Shown: positions 1-8,969 of the stretch, in pieces
How positions within the stretch are numbered: the first letter of the stretch is position 1
How the letters are laid out: each line of letters begins with the position of its first letter
Source: Psychroflexus halocasei
Lineage (GTDB): Bacteria; Bacteroidota; Bacteroidia; Flavobacteriales; Flavobacteriaceae
DNA: 64,000 bases
Direction of reading: 5' to 3'
Assembly: GCF_900107595.1 (NCBI RefSeq)
Contig: NZ_FNQF01000005.1
Location: forward strand, 223,744 to 287,743
The notes under the pieces: model-generated
What the model saw: only the letters and a program-made list of their open reading frames with translations
Databases searched by the model: none
Told to the model about the DNA's origin: nothing
Made by a program: the position numbers and the translations under genes

Positions 1-288
1 TGATTTAATTGCCTCACAAAGCAGTTTTTGACCGAAGCCTTTTTTTTGATTGTCTGGCTCTACAGCCATTCCTCTCAGCTGAATTTGGTTTTGAGTTTTA
101 AAAAGATGATGTCTATTTTTAAATAAACTGATGATGCCGACAAGTTTATCTTCAAAAAAAGCACCCAAATGTTGAGTGCTTTCTATATCGTCGTTTTCAA
201 AATAACAGCTCTCAATTGGCTTACCAGGTCTTAAAACTTTTTGTCTGAGTTGTAAGATTTCTTGAGAAGCTAATAATTTGAACTTCAT
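1..288 (-). CDS. GNAT family N-acetyltransferase (C-terminus beyond window)
   Basis: Reading from an ATG at 288, 96 codons are visible before the window edge, so the C-terminal part is missing. The translation begins MKFKLLASQEILQL and ends in QKKGFGQKLL, which fits the acetyl-CoA pyrophosphate-binding loop (Q/R-x-x-G-x-G/A) of GNAT enzymes, preceded by the usual beta4 strand (LRGMAVEPDNQ). GNAT proteins transfer an acetyl group from acetyl-CoA to an amine; the substrate cannot be told. The ATG overlaps the TAA of the upstream clpP gene (TAATG), so the two are probably translationally coupled. Fold assignment is good; specific function is unknown. Confidence 0.8.
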   Translation of the reverse strand, partial: MKFKLLASQEILQLRQKVLRPGKPIESCYFENDDIESTQHLGAFFEDKLVGIISLFKNRHHLFKTQNQIQLRGMAVEPDNQKKGFGQKLLCEAIKS

Positions 289-836
289 TATTTTAATATA
301 TCGTCAACAATGCCATAATCTAAAGATTCTTGAGCATCCATCCAATAATCACGTTTAAAGTCGTTCATGACTTTTTCAAAATCTTGGCCACAATTATCAG
401 CGAGAATTTGAGCACTTAATTCTTTTGTCTTTAGAATTTCACGTGCTTGAATTTCAATATTTGAAGCTTGACCTCTCGCACCGCCAAGTGGTTGGTGTAT
501 CATCACCTTTGCATGTGGTTGAATATAACGTTTGCCTTTTGTGCCAACAGATAACAAAACTGATCCCATAGAGGCAGCTAAACCGCTACATATTGTTGAG
601 ACATCGCTATCAAGAGATTTAATGGTGTCGTAAATGGCAAAACCATCTGTGACGTATCCGCCAGGGCTATTGATGTAAAGTTGTATATCTTTTGTGTCAA
701 GCAAATCTAAATATAAAAGTCTGTCGATCACATGTTTTGCACTTTTACCATCAACTTGTCCGTTGAGAAAAACTTTGCGTTCTTCTAAAAATTTATGATC
801 TATTAAATCTTGTACTTTACTTGATTTTTTACTCAT
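288..836 (-). CDS. clpP: ClpP-family serine protease
   Basis: 182-residue ClpP peptidase, the proteolytic chamber subunit that works with a Clp ATPase in the cytoplasm. The catalytic triad is visible: Ser89 in GLAASMGS, His114 in MIHQP and Asp163 in KRDYWM, and the substrate-binding glycine loop NSPGG lies at 56-60. Length is slightly short of the usual 190-225 residues, with little N-terminal propeptide. No clpX or tig lies beside it, unlike the usual housekeeping arrangement; its only partner here is the coupled GNAT gene downstream. It may therefore be a second ClpP paralogue. Family assignment is firm, paralogue status is inference. Confidence 0.93.
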   Translation of the reverse strand: MSKKSSKVQDLIDHKFLEERKVFLNGQVDGKSAKHVIDRLLYLDLLDTKDIQLYINSPGGYVTDGFAIYDTIKSLDSDVSTICSGLAASMGSVLLSVGTKGKRYIQPHAKVMIHQPLGGARGQASNIEIQAREILKTKELSAQILADNCGQDFEKVMNDFKRDYWMDAQESLDYGIVDDILK

Positions 837-925
837 GATTTTATTTTTAAAAAGGTAAAATTAAAGTTTTAAATTCAAATTCTATCAATTCTTAGAAGGC
901 TATTAACAAAATCTGAAATGTTTCT

Positions 926-1840
926 TTAAAAAACAGATAAGCCAGAAAGATTTGTCAAATCCTCCAAAGCATGAATTCCTAGGTTTGAATTGCCTTTTTC
1001 ATTTAATTTTGGGCTCCAAACTGCAACAACGTAGGCGGTAGGATGTACTGCAACAATGCCGCCACCAACACCACTTTTTCCAGGTAAACCAACGCGATAA
1101 GCAAACTCACCAGCTTCATCATAGAAGCCACAAGTTTGCATTATGGCATTAATTCTCTTGACACTTTTAGCTGAAATGACTTGTTTTTTAGAACTGATTT
1201 TTTTTCCTGCATTTGCAAAAATTGAAAATGTTCTTGCCAATTGTTCGCAGGTCATTTCAATTGCACATTGATGATAATAAAAATTCAGAACATCATCAAT
1301 ATCATTTTCAATATTGCCTAAGGCTTTCATGTAATTAACCAAAGCAGTGTTGCGATAACCATAATCTTTCTCGCTCTCTGCAACTTTTTCATTGTAGTAA
1401 ATGTCATCGTCGCCAGCTAATTTTCTGATGAAGGTCAAAAAGTCATTGATCGGATCGTCAAGCACTGATAGTAGAACATCTGCGATTATAATCGCACCAG
1501 CATTGATAAAAGGATTTCTGGGGATACCTTTATCACGCTCAAGTTCGGTAAGTGAATTAAAAGGTGTTCCTGAAGGTTCAACTTCTACGCGTTTCCATAA
1601 ATCTTGGCCAACTAATTCAGCAGCAATCGTTAAACTGATGACTTTAGAAATACTTTGAATTGAAAATTTTTCTTGGCTATCGCCAATTTCATAACTTTCA
1701 TTTTCATTGGTGAGTAGAAACATGCCGAATTTATCAGGATCGACTTTTGCAAGTTCAGGGATGTAGTTTGCAATCTTACCGTGATTTTCTATCCGGTTGC
1801 AATCTTTATGAATGATATTAAGAATGTTTTGAAAATCCAT
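926..1840 (-). CDS. glsA: Glutaminase A
   Basis: 304-residue serine-dependent glutaminase (beta-lactamase-like fold) converting glutamine to glutamate and ammonia in the cytoplasm. The nucleophile motif S-x-x-K is at 63-66 (SISK), followed by family-typical segments PFINAGAI and GKSGVGGG. Length matches the bacterial GlsA family (about 305-310). The start ATG directly abuts the TAG stop of pepE with no spacer, so the pair is a two-gene operon. A dipeptidase that frees aspartate and a glutaminase that frees glutamate together suggest amino-acid nitrogen recycling; that link is inference. Confidence 0.93.
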   Translation of the reverse strand: MDFQNILNIIHKDCNRIENHGKIANYIPELAKVDPDKFGMFLLTNENESYEIGDSQEKFSIQSISKVISLTIAAELVGQDLWKRVEVEPSGTPFNSLTELERDKGIPRNPFINAGAIIIADVLLSVLDDPINDFLTFIRKLAGDDDIYYNEKVAESEKDYGYRNTALVNYMKALGNIENDIDDVLNFYYHQCAIEMTCEQLARTFSIFANAGKKISSKKQVISAKSVKRINAIMQTCGFYDEAGEFAYRVGLPGKSGVGGGIVAVHPTAYVVAVWSPKLNEKGNSNLGIHALEDLTNLSGLSVF

Positions 1841-2554
1841 CTATAAAAAATCTAAATTTTCACCAGATTCTATTTCATAAGCTTCTTTTCCAGGTTCAAA
1901 AATTCGTGCTTTTAAACCGCCTTCTAAAGTTAATTTTTCTCCTTCAGCTTTAATGTAACTGCCTTCCCTTAAGCCTATGACGTTGATGTTGTTTTGTGCT
2001 TGAAACTCTTTGAGCCTTGTTTCTCTGGTTTCGCCTTTGTGCGTTGAGTGCGGATTTGGATCTAAATAATGTGCGTTGATATTAAATTTTAAAATACCCA
2101 TTGTTTCAAAACTAGAAGGATAAACAATCGGCATATCGTTTGTTGTTTGCATATTTATACCGCAAATATTACTTCCAGCCGAAGTTCCTAAATAAGCTTT
2201 GCCTTTTAAGATTTCTTCTTTCAAAGTTGTCATGAGATTTTTGTCATGTAAAGTTTTAACCAACAAAAAAGTATTTCCGCCACCTGTGAAAATTGCATCT
2301 GCATCTTTCAAAGCTTGTTCAGGGTTTTCATACTCATGTAAACCTTTAATTGTATCAAAAATATCATCTAATTCTTCACGAACTTTATCGGTATACGCGT
2401 CGTGAGTGATGCCACCTGGACGAGCGAATGGAATGAAAACAAGCTTTTTCTTTTCCTTAAAAAACTTCTTTAAAGTTGGCTTGAGGTACTCTAAATAACC
2501 CAATCCATGTATGGTAGAAGTGCTCGCAATAATGCAATTTAAATTTTGACGCAT
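1841..2554 (-). CDS. pepE: Dipeptidase E (alpha-aspartyl dipeptidase, S51)
   Basis: 237-residue class-I-amidotransferase-like serine peptidase of family S51, which cleaves dipeptides with N-terminal aspartate. The nucleophile elbow GTSAGSN places Ser125 as catalytic, with GGGNTF at 91-96 and a downstream LDPNPH segment carrying the expected histidine. Length equals typical PepE (about 230). Cyanophycinase is a family relative but is longer and carries a different substrate pocket, so PepE is preferred. It is the first gene of a pair with glsA. Confidence 0.88.
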   Translation of the reverse strand: MRQNLNCIIASTSTIHGLGYLEYLKPTLKKFFKEKKKLVFIPFARPGGITHDAYTDKVREELDDIFDTIKGLHEYENPEQALKDADAIFTGGGNTFLLVKTLHDKNLMTTLKEEILKGKAYLGTSAGSNICGINMQTTNDMPIVYPSSFETMGILKFNINAHYLDPNPHSTHKGETRETRLKEFQAQNNINVIGLREGSYIKAEGEKLTLEGGLKARIFEPGKEAYEIESGENLDFL

Positions 2555-2700
2555 GTGATATTATGTATTAAAATTCTTGTGGAACTAAATTATATTGCGA
2601 AATTAGAAGATTTTAGGAGCTTAACAAAAGTTTATTAGCAAGCTTGCTGTTGCTCTTGATATTTAAAATATATTTACTATAAAGTTAAATCACTTATTAA

Positions 2701-3468
2701 ATGCGCTATTTCTATTTATTATTTATCGTTTTTTCAATTCAAATTCAAGCTCAAAATCGTACGACGATCAAAGGCCAGGTGAATGTACCTAAAGACGAAT
2801 CATCTTCAATGATTGAAGTTGTTAATCTCAATTCAAAATCAGGCACATTGACAGATGCCAAAGGACAATTTGAAATCAGAGTTTCTGAAGGTGATCGATT
2901 ACGTATCGATGCGCTGCAATATGAAGCATTTACGGCGATTGTAGATCAGGGAATCATCAGAAGCAAACAAATCATTATCACCATTAAATACGGAATTAAT
3001 GAACTTGAGGAAATCGTTGTGAAACCTTATGATTTAGATGGAAATATTGCTGTTGATTTAGAACGTGTGAATACTTATGCTGTTGAATCAAATATCCCTT
3101 CAACACGAGAAATTCTTCAATCTTACAGAGGTGAAAACCCGACATCACCAAACTTAACTGTTGATGAAAATCCGACAGAAACAAGAATCGTTAAAAACGG
3201 ATTAAACGTTGCCAATATTATAAGAGCAATAGCAAGGGATAGATTTAAAAAGAAAAAAGGGAATGATCAAATTGACAGTCGTTATTTAAAACAACTTTAT
3301 GAAGATGGTTTTTTTGAAGATCAATTGGGTTTAAAGAAAGATCAGGTATATGGATTTGTTGAATTCGCTGTTAATGATAAAGATTTTTCTGAAAAACTAC
3401 TCAAGAAAGAAAATGAACTAGACCTTGTTCGTTATCTAATGATTAAATCTGAGGAATTTAAGGAATAA
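2701..3468 (+). CDS. Exported carboxypeptidase-regulatory-like domain protein, paralogue 1
   Basis: 255 residues with a signal peptide (hydrophobic 4-15, ending IQAQ). Residues about 22-105 form a carboxypeptidase-D regulatory-like beta-sandwich of the kind found at the N-terminus of TonB receptors, ending in NELEEIVVKPYDLDGN. No beta-barrel follows; instead there is an alpha-rich, charged 150-residue tail with a KKKKGN stretch. It is the first of three tandem homologues and the most diverged: 4 bases separate it from the second. Likely periplasmic or envelope-associated; function unknown. Confidence 0.8.
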   Translation: MRYFYLLFIVFSIQIQAQNRTTIKGQVNVPKDESSSMIEVVNLNSKSGTLTDAKGQFEIRVSEGDRLRIDALQYEAFTAIVDQGIIRSKQIIITIKYGINELEEIVVKPYDLDGNIAVDLERVNTYAVESNIPSTREILQSYRGENPTSPNLTVDENPTETRIVKNGLNVANIIRAIARDRFKKKKGNDQIDSRYLKQLYEDGFFEDQLGLKKDQVYGFVEFAVNDKDFSEKLLKKENELDLVRYLMIKSEEFKE

Positions 3469-3472
3469 GCGC

Positions 3473-4234
3473 ATGAAAAGTTTTTTACTTCTATCTTTTT
3501 TTGTTTTGAGTGTAACACAATCGTTTTCTCAAAACCTTCAACTTAGAGGTAAAATAATAGCAGATTCTATTCAGCATTATCAAATAAACATCGTTAACAT
3601 CACGCAAGAGACGGGAACAACAACTGCACAAAACGGAAGCTTTGTACTACCTGTTAAAATTAATGATAGCATTGTTTTTTCTTCACTTATTCATGAATTT
3701 AAAGCTTTAAGAGTGAATGAAAAACACCTTGAAGAAACTCTACAAATTCATTTAAAACCACAGATTAACGAATTACCAGAAGTTGTTCTAAAACCTTATG
3801 ATTTATCTGGTGATTTTTTAATAGATGTCCCTAAAATAAAAGTGAGTCACATCGATCAAACAAGTTATGGCTTTGGGACAGTCCGACGATTGACACCTAT
3901 ACAACAAGAAATGTATTTTGTACAAACGACAGGGTTGGTCGGTCAAGTGATTATGCGATTTAATGGTCAGATGGAACAGTTAAAAAGACGCATTGAAATC
4001 AATAATAAAGTCAAAAAGCAATTAAGATTAAGGCCACATATCACGGAAAATTTGATGCGAAATCAACTGAAAATCAATCCGATTTACAGAGACGATTTTG
4101 CTTACTTCTGTTCAGACGATCCTGAGCTTATGGCTATTATTGGTGAAGACAAATTAAAGATGATCGAGATGTTGATGGAAAAGTCTGAAGCTTTCAAAAA
4201 ATCAAAATATGATTTAGTTCCTCATGAAGAGTAA
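3473..4234 (+). CDS. Exported carboxypeptidase-regulatory-like domain protein, paralogue 2
   Basis: 253 residues; signal peptide of about 19 residues ending SFSQ. The sandwich domain carries IQHYQINIVNITQETGT, shared nearly word for word with the next gene, then NELPEVVLKPYDLSGD. The C-terminal half contains RDDFAYFCSDD and ends in an EKSEAFKK helix, also shared with its neighbours. The stop lies inside the next gene, giving an 11-base overlap, so the two are co-translated. Tandem duplication is evident from sequence; the role is not known. Confidence 0.8.
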   Translation: MKSFLLLSFFVLSVTQSFSQNLQLRGKIIADSIQHYQINIVNITQETGTTTAQNGSFVLPVKINDSIVFSSLIHEFKALRVNEKHLEETLQIHLKPQINELPEVVLKPYDLSGDFLIDVPKIKVSHIDQTSYGFGTVRRLTPIQQEMYFVQTTGLVGQVIMRFNGQMEQLKRRIEINNKVKKQLRLRPHITENLMRNQLKINPIYRDDFAYFCSDDPELMAIIGEDKLKMIEMLMEKSEAFKKSKYDLVPHEE

Positions 4235-4994
4235 AATCGTTTTTGTTTTATGTTTGCTTTTTGCAGCTTCAGGTTTAGCTCAGCAGAAATATCTTTACGG
4301 GCAAATCATTGCAGATTCTATTCAATATTATCAAATTAACATTGTCAATATCACCCAAGAGACAGGAACAATCACGTCAAAAAATGGTGACTTCTCAATC
4401 GCAGTTGATATGAATGATAGTCTTGTTTTCTCATCACTTGTGCATGATTTTCAGAGTTTGGTTGTCACCAATTCAACTTTAGAAAAACCTGTCAAAGTCA
4501 AAATGAAAAGACAAATAAATGAATTGCCTGAAGTTGTTGTCAACGCTTATGATTTATCTGGAGAACTCAGTCAAGATATCGCTCAAATGCCAACTTATCA
4601 TTTAGCACAAGAAGCTGTAGGTTTTAGTATGCCACGCCGTATTGATTATCCCACAAGTGAACTCAATCGCGTTAAGCAAATGAAGATTGGTTTTGGGTTC
4701 GCAGTTCCATTGGATTACATCATTATGAGTCTGAATGGTGATATTGATAAGTTAGAGCGTTATCAAGTTATTCTTAAAAAAGAAAAACAGAAAGAAAGAT
4801 TACTTGAGTATTTTAAAACTGAATTTATCGTCAAAAACTTAAAAATAAATAAATCTTCCGTTGATGATTTTATTTATTTCTGCATAGAAGATTCGAGTTT
4901 TATTAAAATTTTTTATGATGATAAATTAGCTGCTTTTAATCACATTAAGCAAAAATCAGAAGTTTACAATCTTAATCAGTTAGCAAACAAGTAG
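4224..4994 (+). CDS. Exported carboxypeptidase-regulatory-like domain protein, paralogue 3
   Basis: 256 residues; signal peptide ends SGLAQ. It shares IQYYQINIVNITQETGT and NELPEVVVNAYDLSGE with paralogue 2, and the C-terminal signature DDFIYFCIED. Similarity to paralogue 2 is highest in the first 110 residues and falls in the middle segment, suggesting a conserved sandwich and a specificity-bearing linker. It is the last gene of the three; the next gene is convergent with only 9 bases between stops. No enzymatic motif seen. Confidence 0.8.
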   Translation: MKSKIVFVLCLLFAASGLAQQKYLYGQIIADSIQYYQINIVNITQETGTITSKNGDFSIAVDMNDSLVFSSLVHDFQSLVVTNSTLEKPVKVKMKRQINELPEVVVNAYDLSGELSQDIAQMPTYHLAQEAVGFSMPRRIDYPTSELNRVKQMKIGFGFAVPLDYIIMSLNGDIDKLERYQVILKKEKQKERLLEYFKTEFIVKNLKINKSSVDDFIYFCIEDSSFIKIFYDDKLAAFNHIKQKSEVYNLNQLANK

Positions 4995-5003
4995 ATTTTG
5001 TGA

Positions 5004-5936
5004 TTACTCATCATGGTCATCCTTCTCGTCAATCATTTTCGAAATTCGAACAGGAATATCTTTTTCAGCTCCATATAATTTGATTTCTTGTATATCTGCA
5101 GGCATGTAGAAGCCTGCATCTTCAAGTGCTTCTTTAACATTTCTGACAACATTACCTTTTGTGATTAACGCCATTCTTCTAAAATCTTTTGTGTCAACCC
5201 AAAAGAAAACTTTAAGATTAACTGTGCTGGTTGCCAATTCGTCTTCAATAACAAAATTTTCATGCTCTTCGTCTTCAATCACAGCAGGTTCTTTTTTTAG
5301 AGCTTGTAGAACTGTTTCTTTTGCTTTTTCAATATTATCTTCATAAGCAATACCAATAATGAAATCCCATCTAAAGAAACCATCTTCTGTAAAATTAATA
5401 ACAGGTTCTGTGAGAACATCGCTGTTTGGGATATACACATCTTTACCATCAAATGTTTTGAGTTTGGTATATCTAAATTCTAAACTTTTAACTTTACCAA
5501 AGTTTTCACCGATTTCTACAGTATCATCAACATCATAAGGTCTGCTGAAAGCCAAAATAATACCTGCAATAAAATTCTCACCAATATCTTTAAATGCAAA
5601 ACCTAAGACAACAGCACTTGCACCAGCTGCCGTTAATATGCCAGCTGCAATTCCGCCTAAGCCAGCTGCTTTGAGTGCTAGCATAATCGCAATCATGATA
5701 AATGTATATTTGATTGCTTTACCTAAAAAACGACTCATCAAAGGGTCTTTTGTTCGTGCTGAAATTTTTCTTTGTGAAAAGCGTCCTATCCAAGAAGCAA
5801 CGAGAATACCCAAAATAATGATAAGAAGACCTATACCTATGCCTGGTAATTGATCGATGAAACGATCGAAAAAATCAATGAAAGATTGTGAGATTGTTTT
5901 TGTCGTTTTTTGAGCAGAGTCATTGAGATATAGCAT
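5004..5936 (-). CDS. Small-conductance mechanosensitive channel (MscS family)
   Basis: 310-residue inner-membrane channel that opens under membrane tension to release osmolytes. Three transmembrane segments occupy about 30-140; the third is the Gly/Ala-rich pore helix (ILTAAGASAVVLGFAF), followed by the MscS beta domain with the family motif GENFIAGI and IPNSDVLTEPVINFT, then a C-terminal alpha/beta domain ending in a charged DEKDDHDE tail. Length and architecture match E. coli MscS (286) rather than the large MscK type. Single gene. Confidence 0.9.
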   Translation of the reverse strand: MLYLNDSAQKTTKTISQSFIDFFDRFIDQLPGIGIGLLIIILGILVASWIGRFSQRKISARTKDPLMSRFLGKAIKYTFIMIAIMLALKAAGLGGIAAGILTAAGASAVVLGFAFKDIGENFIAGIILAFSRPYDVDDTVEIGENFGKVKSLEFRYTKLKTFDGKDVYIPNSDVLTEPVINFTEDGFFRWDFIIGIAYEDNIEKAKETVLQALKKEPAVIEDEEHENFVIEDELATSTVNLKVFFWVDTKDFRRMALITKGNVVRNVKEALEDAGFYMPADIQEIKLYGAEKDIPVRISKMIDEKDDHDE

Positions 5937-6251
5937 GTTGAAGAATTAGGGAATAATCAAATTATTAATAAATATAGATAAACTATTCTGAACAGAAATA
6001 TCAAATTTTACTTTAAGATTTTATTTTGATTCTTTAGAAGATTATTTCTTCACGAGATCTCTCTTCGTCTCAATTGCAGCATAGGTCTCCAAGGCAGATA
6101 TTTATATGAAAGGAGTACAAATAAAAGCTTGTTCTCTAAAAATTCTTTAGTTGTTGAATTTATGTATTTTTGTGCCGTAAATTGAGGGTTTTTAATAAGC
6201 TTTATGCAATAAAAATTAAATGATCCACAGCATAATTTCAAACAAATTCAG
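5937..6251. other. Intergenic region between divergent mscS and M1 peptidase genes
   Basis: About 315 bases between divergently transcribed genes. On the plus strand TATTTTTG at 6165-6172 fits the Bacteroidota -7 element TAnnTTTG, and would give the peptidase an mRNA leader of roughly 75 bases. I see no credible gene: the 63-codon minus-strand reading frame here has no recognisable protein features. Confidence 0.5.
6165..6172 (+). promoter_or_regulatory. Candidate -7 promoter element for M1 peptidase
   Basis: TATTTTTG matches TAnnTTTG and is followed by the G/C-containing initiation region TGCCG that often trails this element. A clear TTG -33 box at 19-base spacing is not present, so strength is uncertain. 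Confidence 0.45.
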
Positions 6252-8555
6252 ATGAAACACATTTCTATGATGCAAAAAAAGAATTTCTTAAATCTATTTA
6301 TCATTTTTCTGACTTTAGGTCAAATGGGTTTTGCGCAACAAAAATCTTTTTATAATAAAGATGAAGAAGGACACACAAACCAAAATAAATTTAGACAACT
6401 CTATGATGAGTTTGCAACACCAAATATTTATCGCACCGCATCTGGCGCACCAGGTCATGCCTACTATCAAAATACAGCTGATTATGTGATGGACATCACC
6501 TTAGATGATGAAAATGCTAAGATTTATGGCGAAGAAACGATTACTTACACAAATAATTCACCAGATCAATTGAGATATTTATGGGTGCAATTAGATCAAA
6601 ATGTACGTTCAAAAGATAGCAAAGCGCACGACAGAAACTCGAGTAGCTTTGCGCCAATTACTAAAGTAGAGTCTTTTGCTTCACAACACATGCCTAAAGA
6701 ATTTGACGGAGGTTTTAATATTGAGTATGTCAAACAAAACGGTGAAGATTTAGATTATACCATCAACTTTACAATGATGCGTGTTGAGCTACCTGAACCT
6801 CTCAAACCAGGAGAGTCTTTTGCTTTTTCAATGAAGTGGAATTACAAGCTTATCGACCATACCATTAATAACGATCGTTCTGGTTATGAGTATTTTAAAG
6901 AAGATGACAATAGAGCTTATGTTATTGCCCAATTTTTTCCACGAATGGCTGTTTATAATGATAAAGAAGGTTGGCAGAATTATCAGTTTTGGGGCGCAGG
7001 CGAATACGCACTTCCGTTCGGTAATTACGATGTGAAAATTACAGTTCCTTCTGACCATATTATGGATGCCACTGGTGAGCTTCAAAATCGAAAAAAAGTT
7101 TTTTCTAGAAAAATGATGGAACGTTATGAAGAAGCTAAAAAATCTTTTGACGAACCAGTTGTTATCGTCAATGAAGAAGAAGCAATTGATGCAGAGAAAA
7201 ATAAGTCAAGACGCACAAAAACCTGGGAATATAAAGCTGAAAACGTCAGAGATTTTGCTTTTGCAAGTTCAAGAAAATTCATCTGGGATATGATGAATGT
7301 CAAAATTGGCGATAAAGAGGTGATGGCAGCTTCATTATATCCAAAAGAAGGAAAAGCACTGTGGGAAAAATGGGGAACACGAGCAGTTGCAAGTACTTTA
7401 AAAACTTTTAGCAAGCATACTTTTGATTATCCTTATCATAAAGCCGTTGCAGTTCATGCCAAAGATCAAGGCATGGAGTATCCGATGATTTCTTGGAATC
7501 ACGGACGACCTGATGAAAATGGAAATATTTCTGATAAAGTGAGAACAGGAATGGTGAGTGTGATTATTCATGAAACCGGTCATAATTTTTTCCCGATGAT
7601 TGTGAATAGTGATGAGCGCCAATGGGGTTGGATGGATGAAGGTCTAAATACTTTTCTGCAATACCTAACCGAGCAGAATTTTGGGAAAGAATATCCTGAA
7701 ATTTTAAAAGGAAAAAAACAAACTTTAGATAAATTTCCTTCACGCAGAGGTGAACCTTCAAAAATTGTCAATTACATGAAGGGTGATCAAGAGGATATTG
7801 TTCCAATTATGACTAACCCAGAGAATGTTAAACAACTTGGTAATAATGCTTACGGCAAAACAACCACAGCGCTCAATATCCTTAGAGAAACTGTGATGGG
7901 ACCAGAGTTGTTTGATTATGCTTTTAAAGAATATGCTCAACGTTGGATGTTTAAACACCCAACGCCTGAAGATTTTTTTAGAACGATGGAAGATGCTTCT
8001 GGTGTTGATTTAGATTGGTTTTGGAGAGGTTGGTTTTATACCACAGATTATGTTGATATTGGTGTAGAAAGCGTATCACGATATGTTTTAACAAGTACGC
8101 CAACTGAAGAAGGTAAAGCACTTTTGAAGCGTTTTGGTATTAGAAATCCTGATAAAAATCCTAAGACAAAAAACTCAGTTTACTTAATTGATTTGGATTC
8201 TGATAAATCTAAAAACTTGAAAACAGAAGGTAACCCTTTTAAAAATGCACCGAATCTTCAGGAGTATTTAAAAGAGTATTATTCAGAAGATGAAATGAAA
8301 GAAATTGAGATGCCGAAGTTTATTTATGAAGTGACATTTAATAAACCAGGCGGTTTAGTGATGCCACTCATTGTGAAATATACTTATGCTGATGAAACTT
8401 CAGAAATTAAACGTTATCCAGTTCAAGTGTGGCGTAAAAATGATAAAGCAGTGACAAAAGCTATTTTATCATTAAAAGAAATTGTCAAAATAGAAATTGA
8501 TCCTAAGGCAGAAACTGCAGATGTCAACTTAGAAAACAATGTTTGGACAAAATAA
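6252..8555 (+). CDS. M1 family zinc metallopeptidase (aminopeptidase N-like), exported
   Basis: 767-residue exported zinc peptidase. Signal peptide: charged start (QKKN), hydrophobic FLNLFIIFLTLGQMGFAQ. The zinc site is H440-E-T-G-H444 and Glu463 (in WMDEGLN), exactly the HEXXH-X18-E spacing of clan MA family M1. The usual GAMEN exopeptidase motif is replaced by a GMEYPMI-type segment (QGMEYPMIS) shortly before the zinc site, as in the bacteroidetal M1 subgroup. It likely removes N-terminal residues from peptides in the periplasm. Starts at Met6 or Met7 are equally compatible with the signal peptide. Monocistronic, closed by a strong terminator. Confidence 0.9.
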   Translation: MKHISMMQKKNFLNLFIIFLTLGQMGFAQQKSFYNKDEEGHTNQNKFRQLYDEFATPNIYRTASGAPGHAYYQNTADYVMDITLDDENAKIYGEETITYTNNSPDQLRYLWVQLDQNVRSKDSKAHDRNSSSFAPITKVESFASQHMPKEFDGGFNIEYVKQNGEDLDYTINFTMMRVELPEPLKPGESFAFSMKWNYKLIDHTINNDRSGYEYFKEDDNRAYVIAQFFPRMAVYNDKEGWQNYQFWGAGEYALPFGNYDVKITVPSDHIMDATGELQNRKKVFSRKMMERYEEAKKSFDEPVVIVNEEEAIDAEKNKSRRTKTWEYKAENVRDFAFASSRKFIWDMMNVKIGDKEVMAASLYPKEGKALWEKWGTRAVASTLKTFSKHTFDYPYHKAVAVHAKDQGMEYPMISWNHGRPDENGNISDKVRTGMVSVIIHETGHNFFPMIVNSDERQWGWMDEGLNTFLQYLTEQNFGKEYPEILKGKKQTLDKFPSRRGEPSKIVNYMKGDQEDIVPIMTNPENVKQLGNNAYGKTTTALNILRETVMGPELFDYAFKEYAQRWMFKHPTPEDFFRTMEDASGVDLDWFWRGWFYTTDYVDIGVESVSRYVLTSTPTEEGKALLKRFGIRNPDKNPKTKNSVYLIDLDSDKSKNLKTEGNPFKNAPNLQEYLKEYYSEDEMKEIEMPKFIYEVTFNKPGGLVMPLIVKYTYADETSEIKRYPVQVWRKNDKAVTKAILSLKEIVKIEIDPKAETADVNLENNVWTK

Positions 8556-8593
8556 AAACAGAAGAGAAAACGGTCTTTCTTTAAATTTAAGAA

Positions 8594-8625
8594 AATCCGG
8601 ATGTTATTTAACATTCGGATTTTTT
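8594..8625 (+). terminator. Rho-independent terminator after M1 peptidase
   Basis: Twelve-base stem AATCCGGATGTT / AACATTCGGATT (one G-U pair) with a four-base loop and a following T run. It closes the peptidase gene and separates it from tatA. Confidence 0.85.
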
Positions 8626-8633
8626 ATTCTCCT

Positions 8634-8641
8634 TATATTTG
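8634..8641 (+). promoter_or_regulatory. -7 element TATATTTG directly before tatA
   Basis: TATATTTG fits TAnnTTTG and is followed by only CAGC before the ATG. Transcription would begin at or within a few bases of the start codon, implying a leaderless or nearly leaderless mRNA. The same TAnnTTTGCAGC-ATG arrangement precedes mnmE. Confidence 0.65.
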
Positions 8642-8645
8642 CAGC

Positions 8646-8969
8646 ATGATTACATTTCCTTTATTTATTAGTGGCACAGAAATAACTTTTATACTCTTCA
8701 TTTTATTGATGGTATTTGGTGCGGACAAGATTCCTGAGATCGCAAGATTTGTTGGGAAAACAATGAAGTCATTTCGTCATGCAACAGATGAAATCAAATA
8801 TGAAATCACGAAATATACTGATGAAAGTGAACTGAACTTCGATATCAAAAAAGAGTTTGAAGAAGGGAAGAAGCAACTCAACCAAGAGAAAGAATCTCTT
8901 CAATCACATGCCGATAAAGTTAAAGATGATATTGAGGAAGTGACAGGTCCAATTAAAAGAAAATTCTAA
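8646..8969 (+). CDS. tatA: Twin-arginine translocase subunit TatA/TatE family
   Basis: 107 residues: one N-terminal membrane helix (TFILFILLMVFGADKIPEIAR), the short FG-x-K-x-P hinge typical of TatA (FGADKIPE), an amphipathic helix, then a charged, soluble tail with many Lys/Glu. TatA oligomers form the pore for folded proteins with RR signals. I place the start at the ATG just after the TAnnTTTG promoter; an earlier in-frame ATG lies inside the preceding terminator and would add 15 residues not seen in TatA proteins. tatC is not in the window. Its stop abuts the ATG of the next gene. Confidence 0.85.
   Translation: MITFPLFISGTEITFILFILLMVFGADKIPEIARFVGKTMKSFRHATDEIKYEITKYTDESELNFDIKKEFEEGKKQLNQEKESLQSHADKVKDDIEEVTGPIKRKF

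Noticed and set aside
6050..6241. 63-codon minus-strand frame between mscS and the M1 peptidase gene
   Set aside because: No signal, domain or start context; lies opposite a likely promoter and leader of the M1 gene.
7124..7958. Several minus-strand frames opposite the M1 peptidase
   Set aside because: Antisense shadows of a well-supported gene; none has a recognisable domain.
8601..8645. Earlier ATG for tatA
   Set aside because: It sits inside a strong terminator hairpin and upstream of the promoter; TatA proteins do not have this extension.
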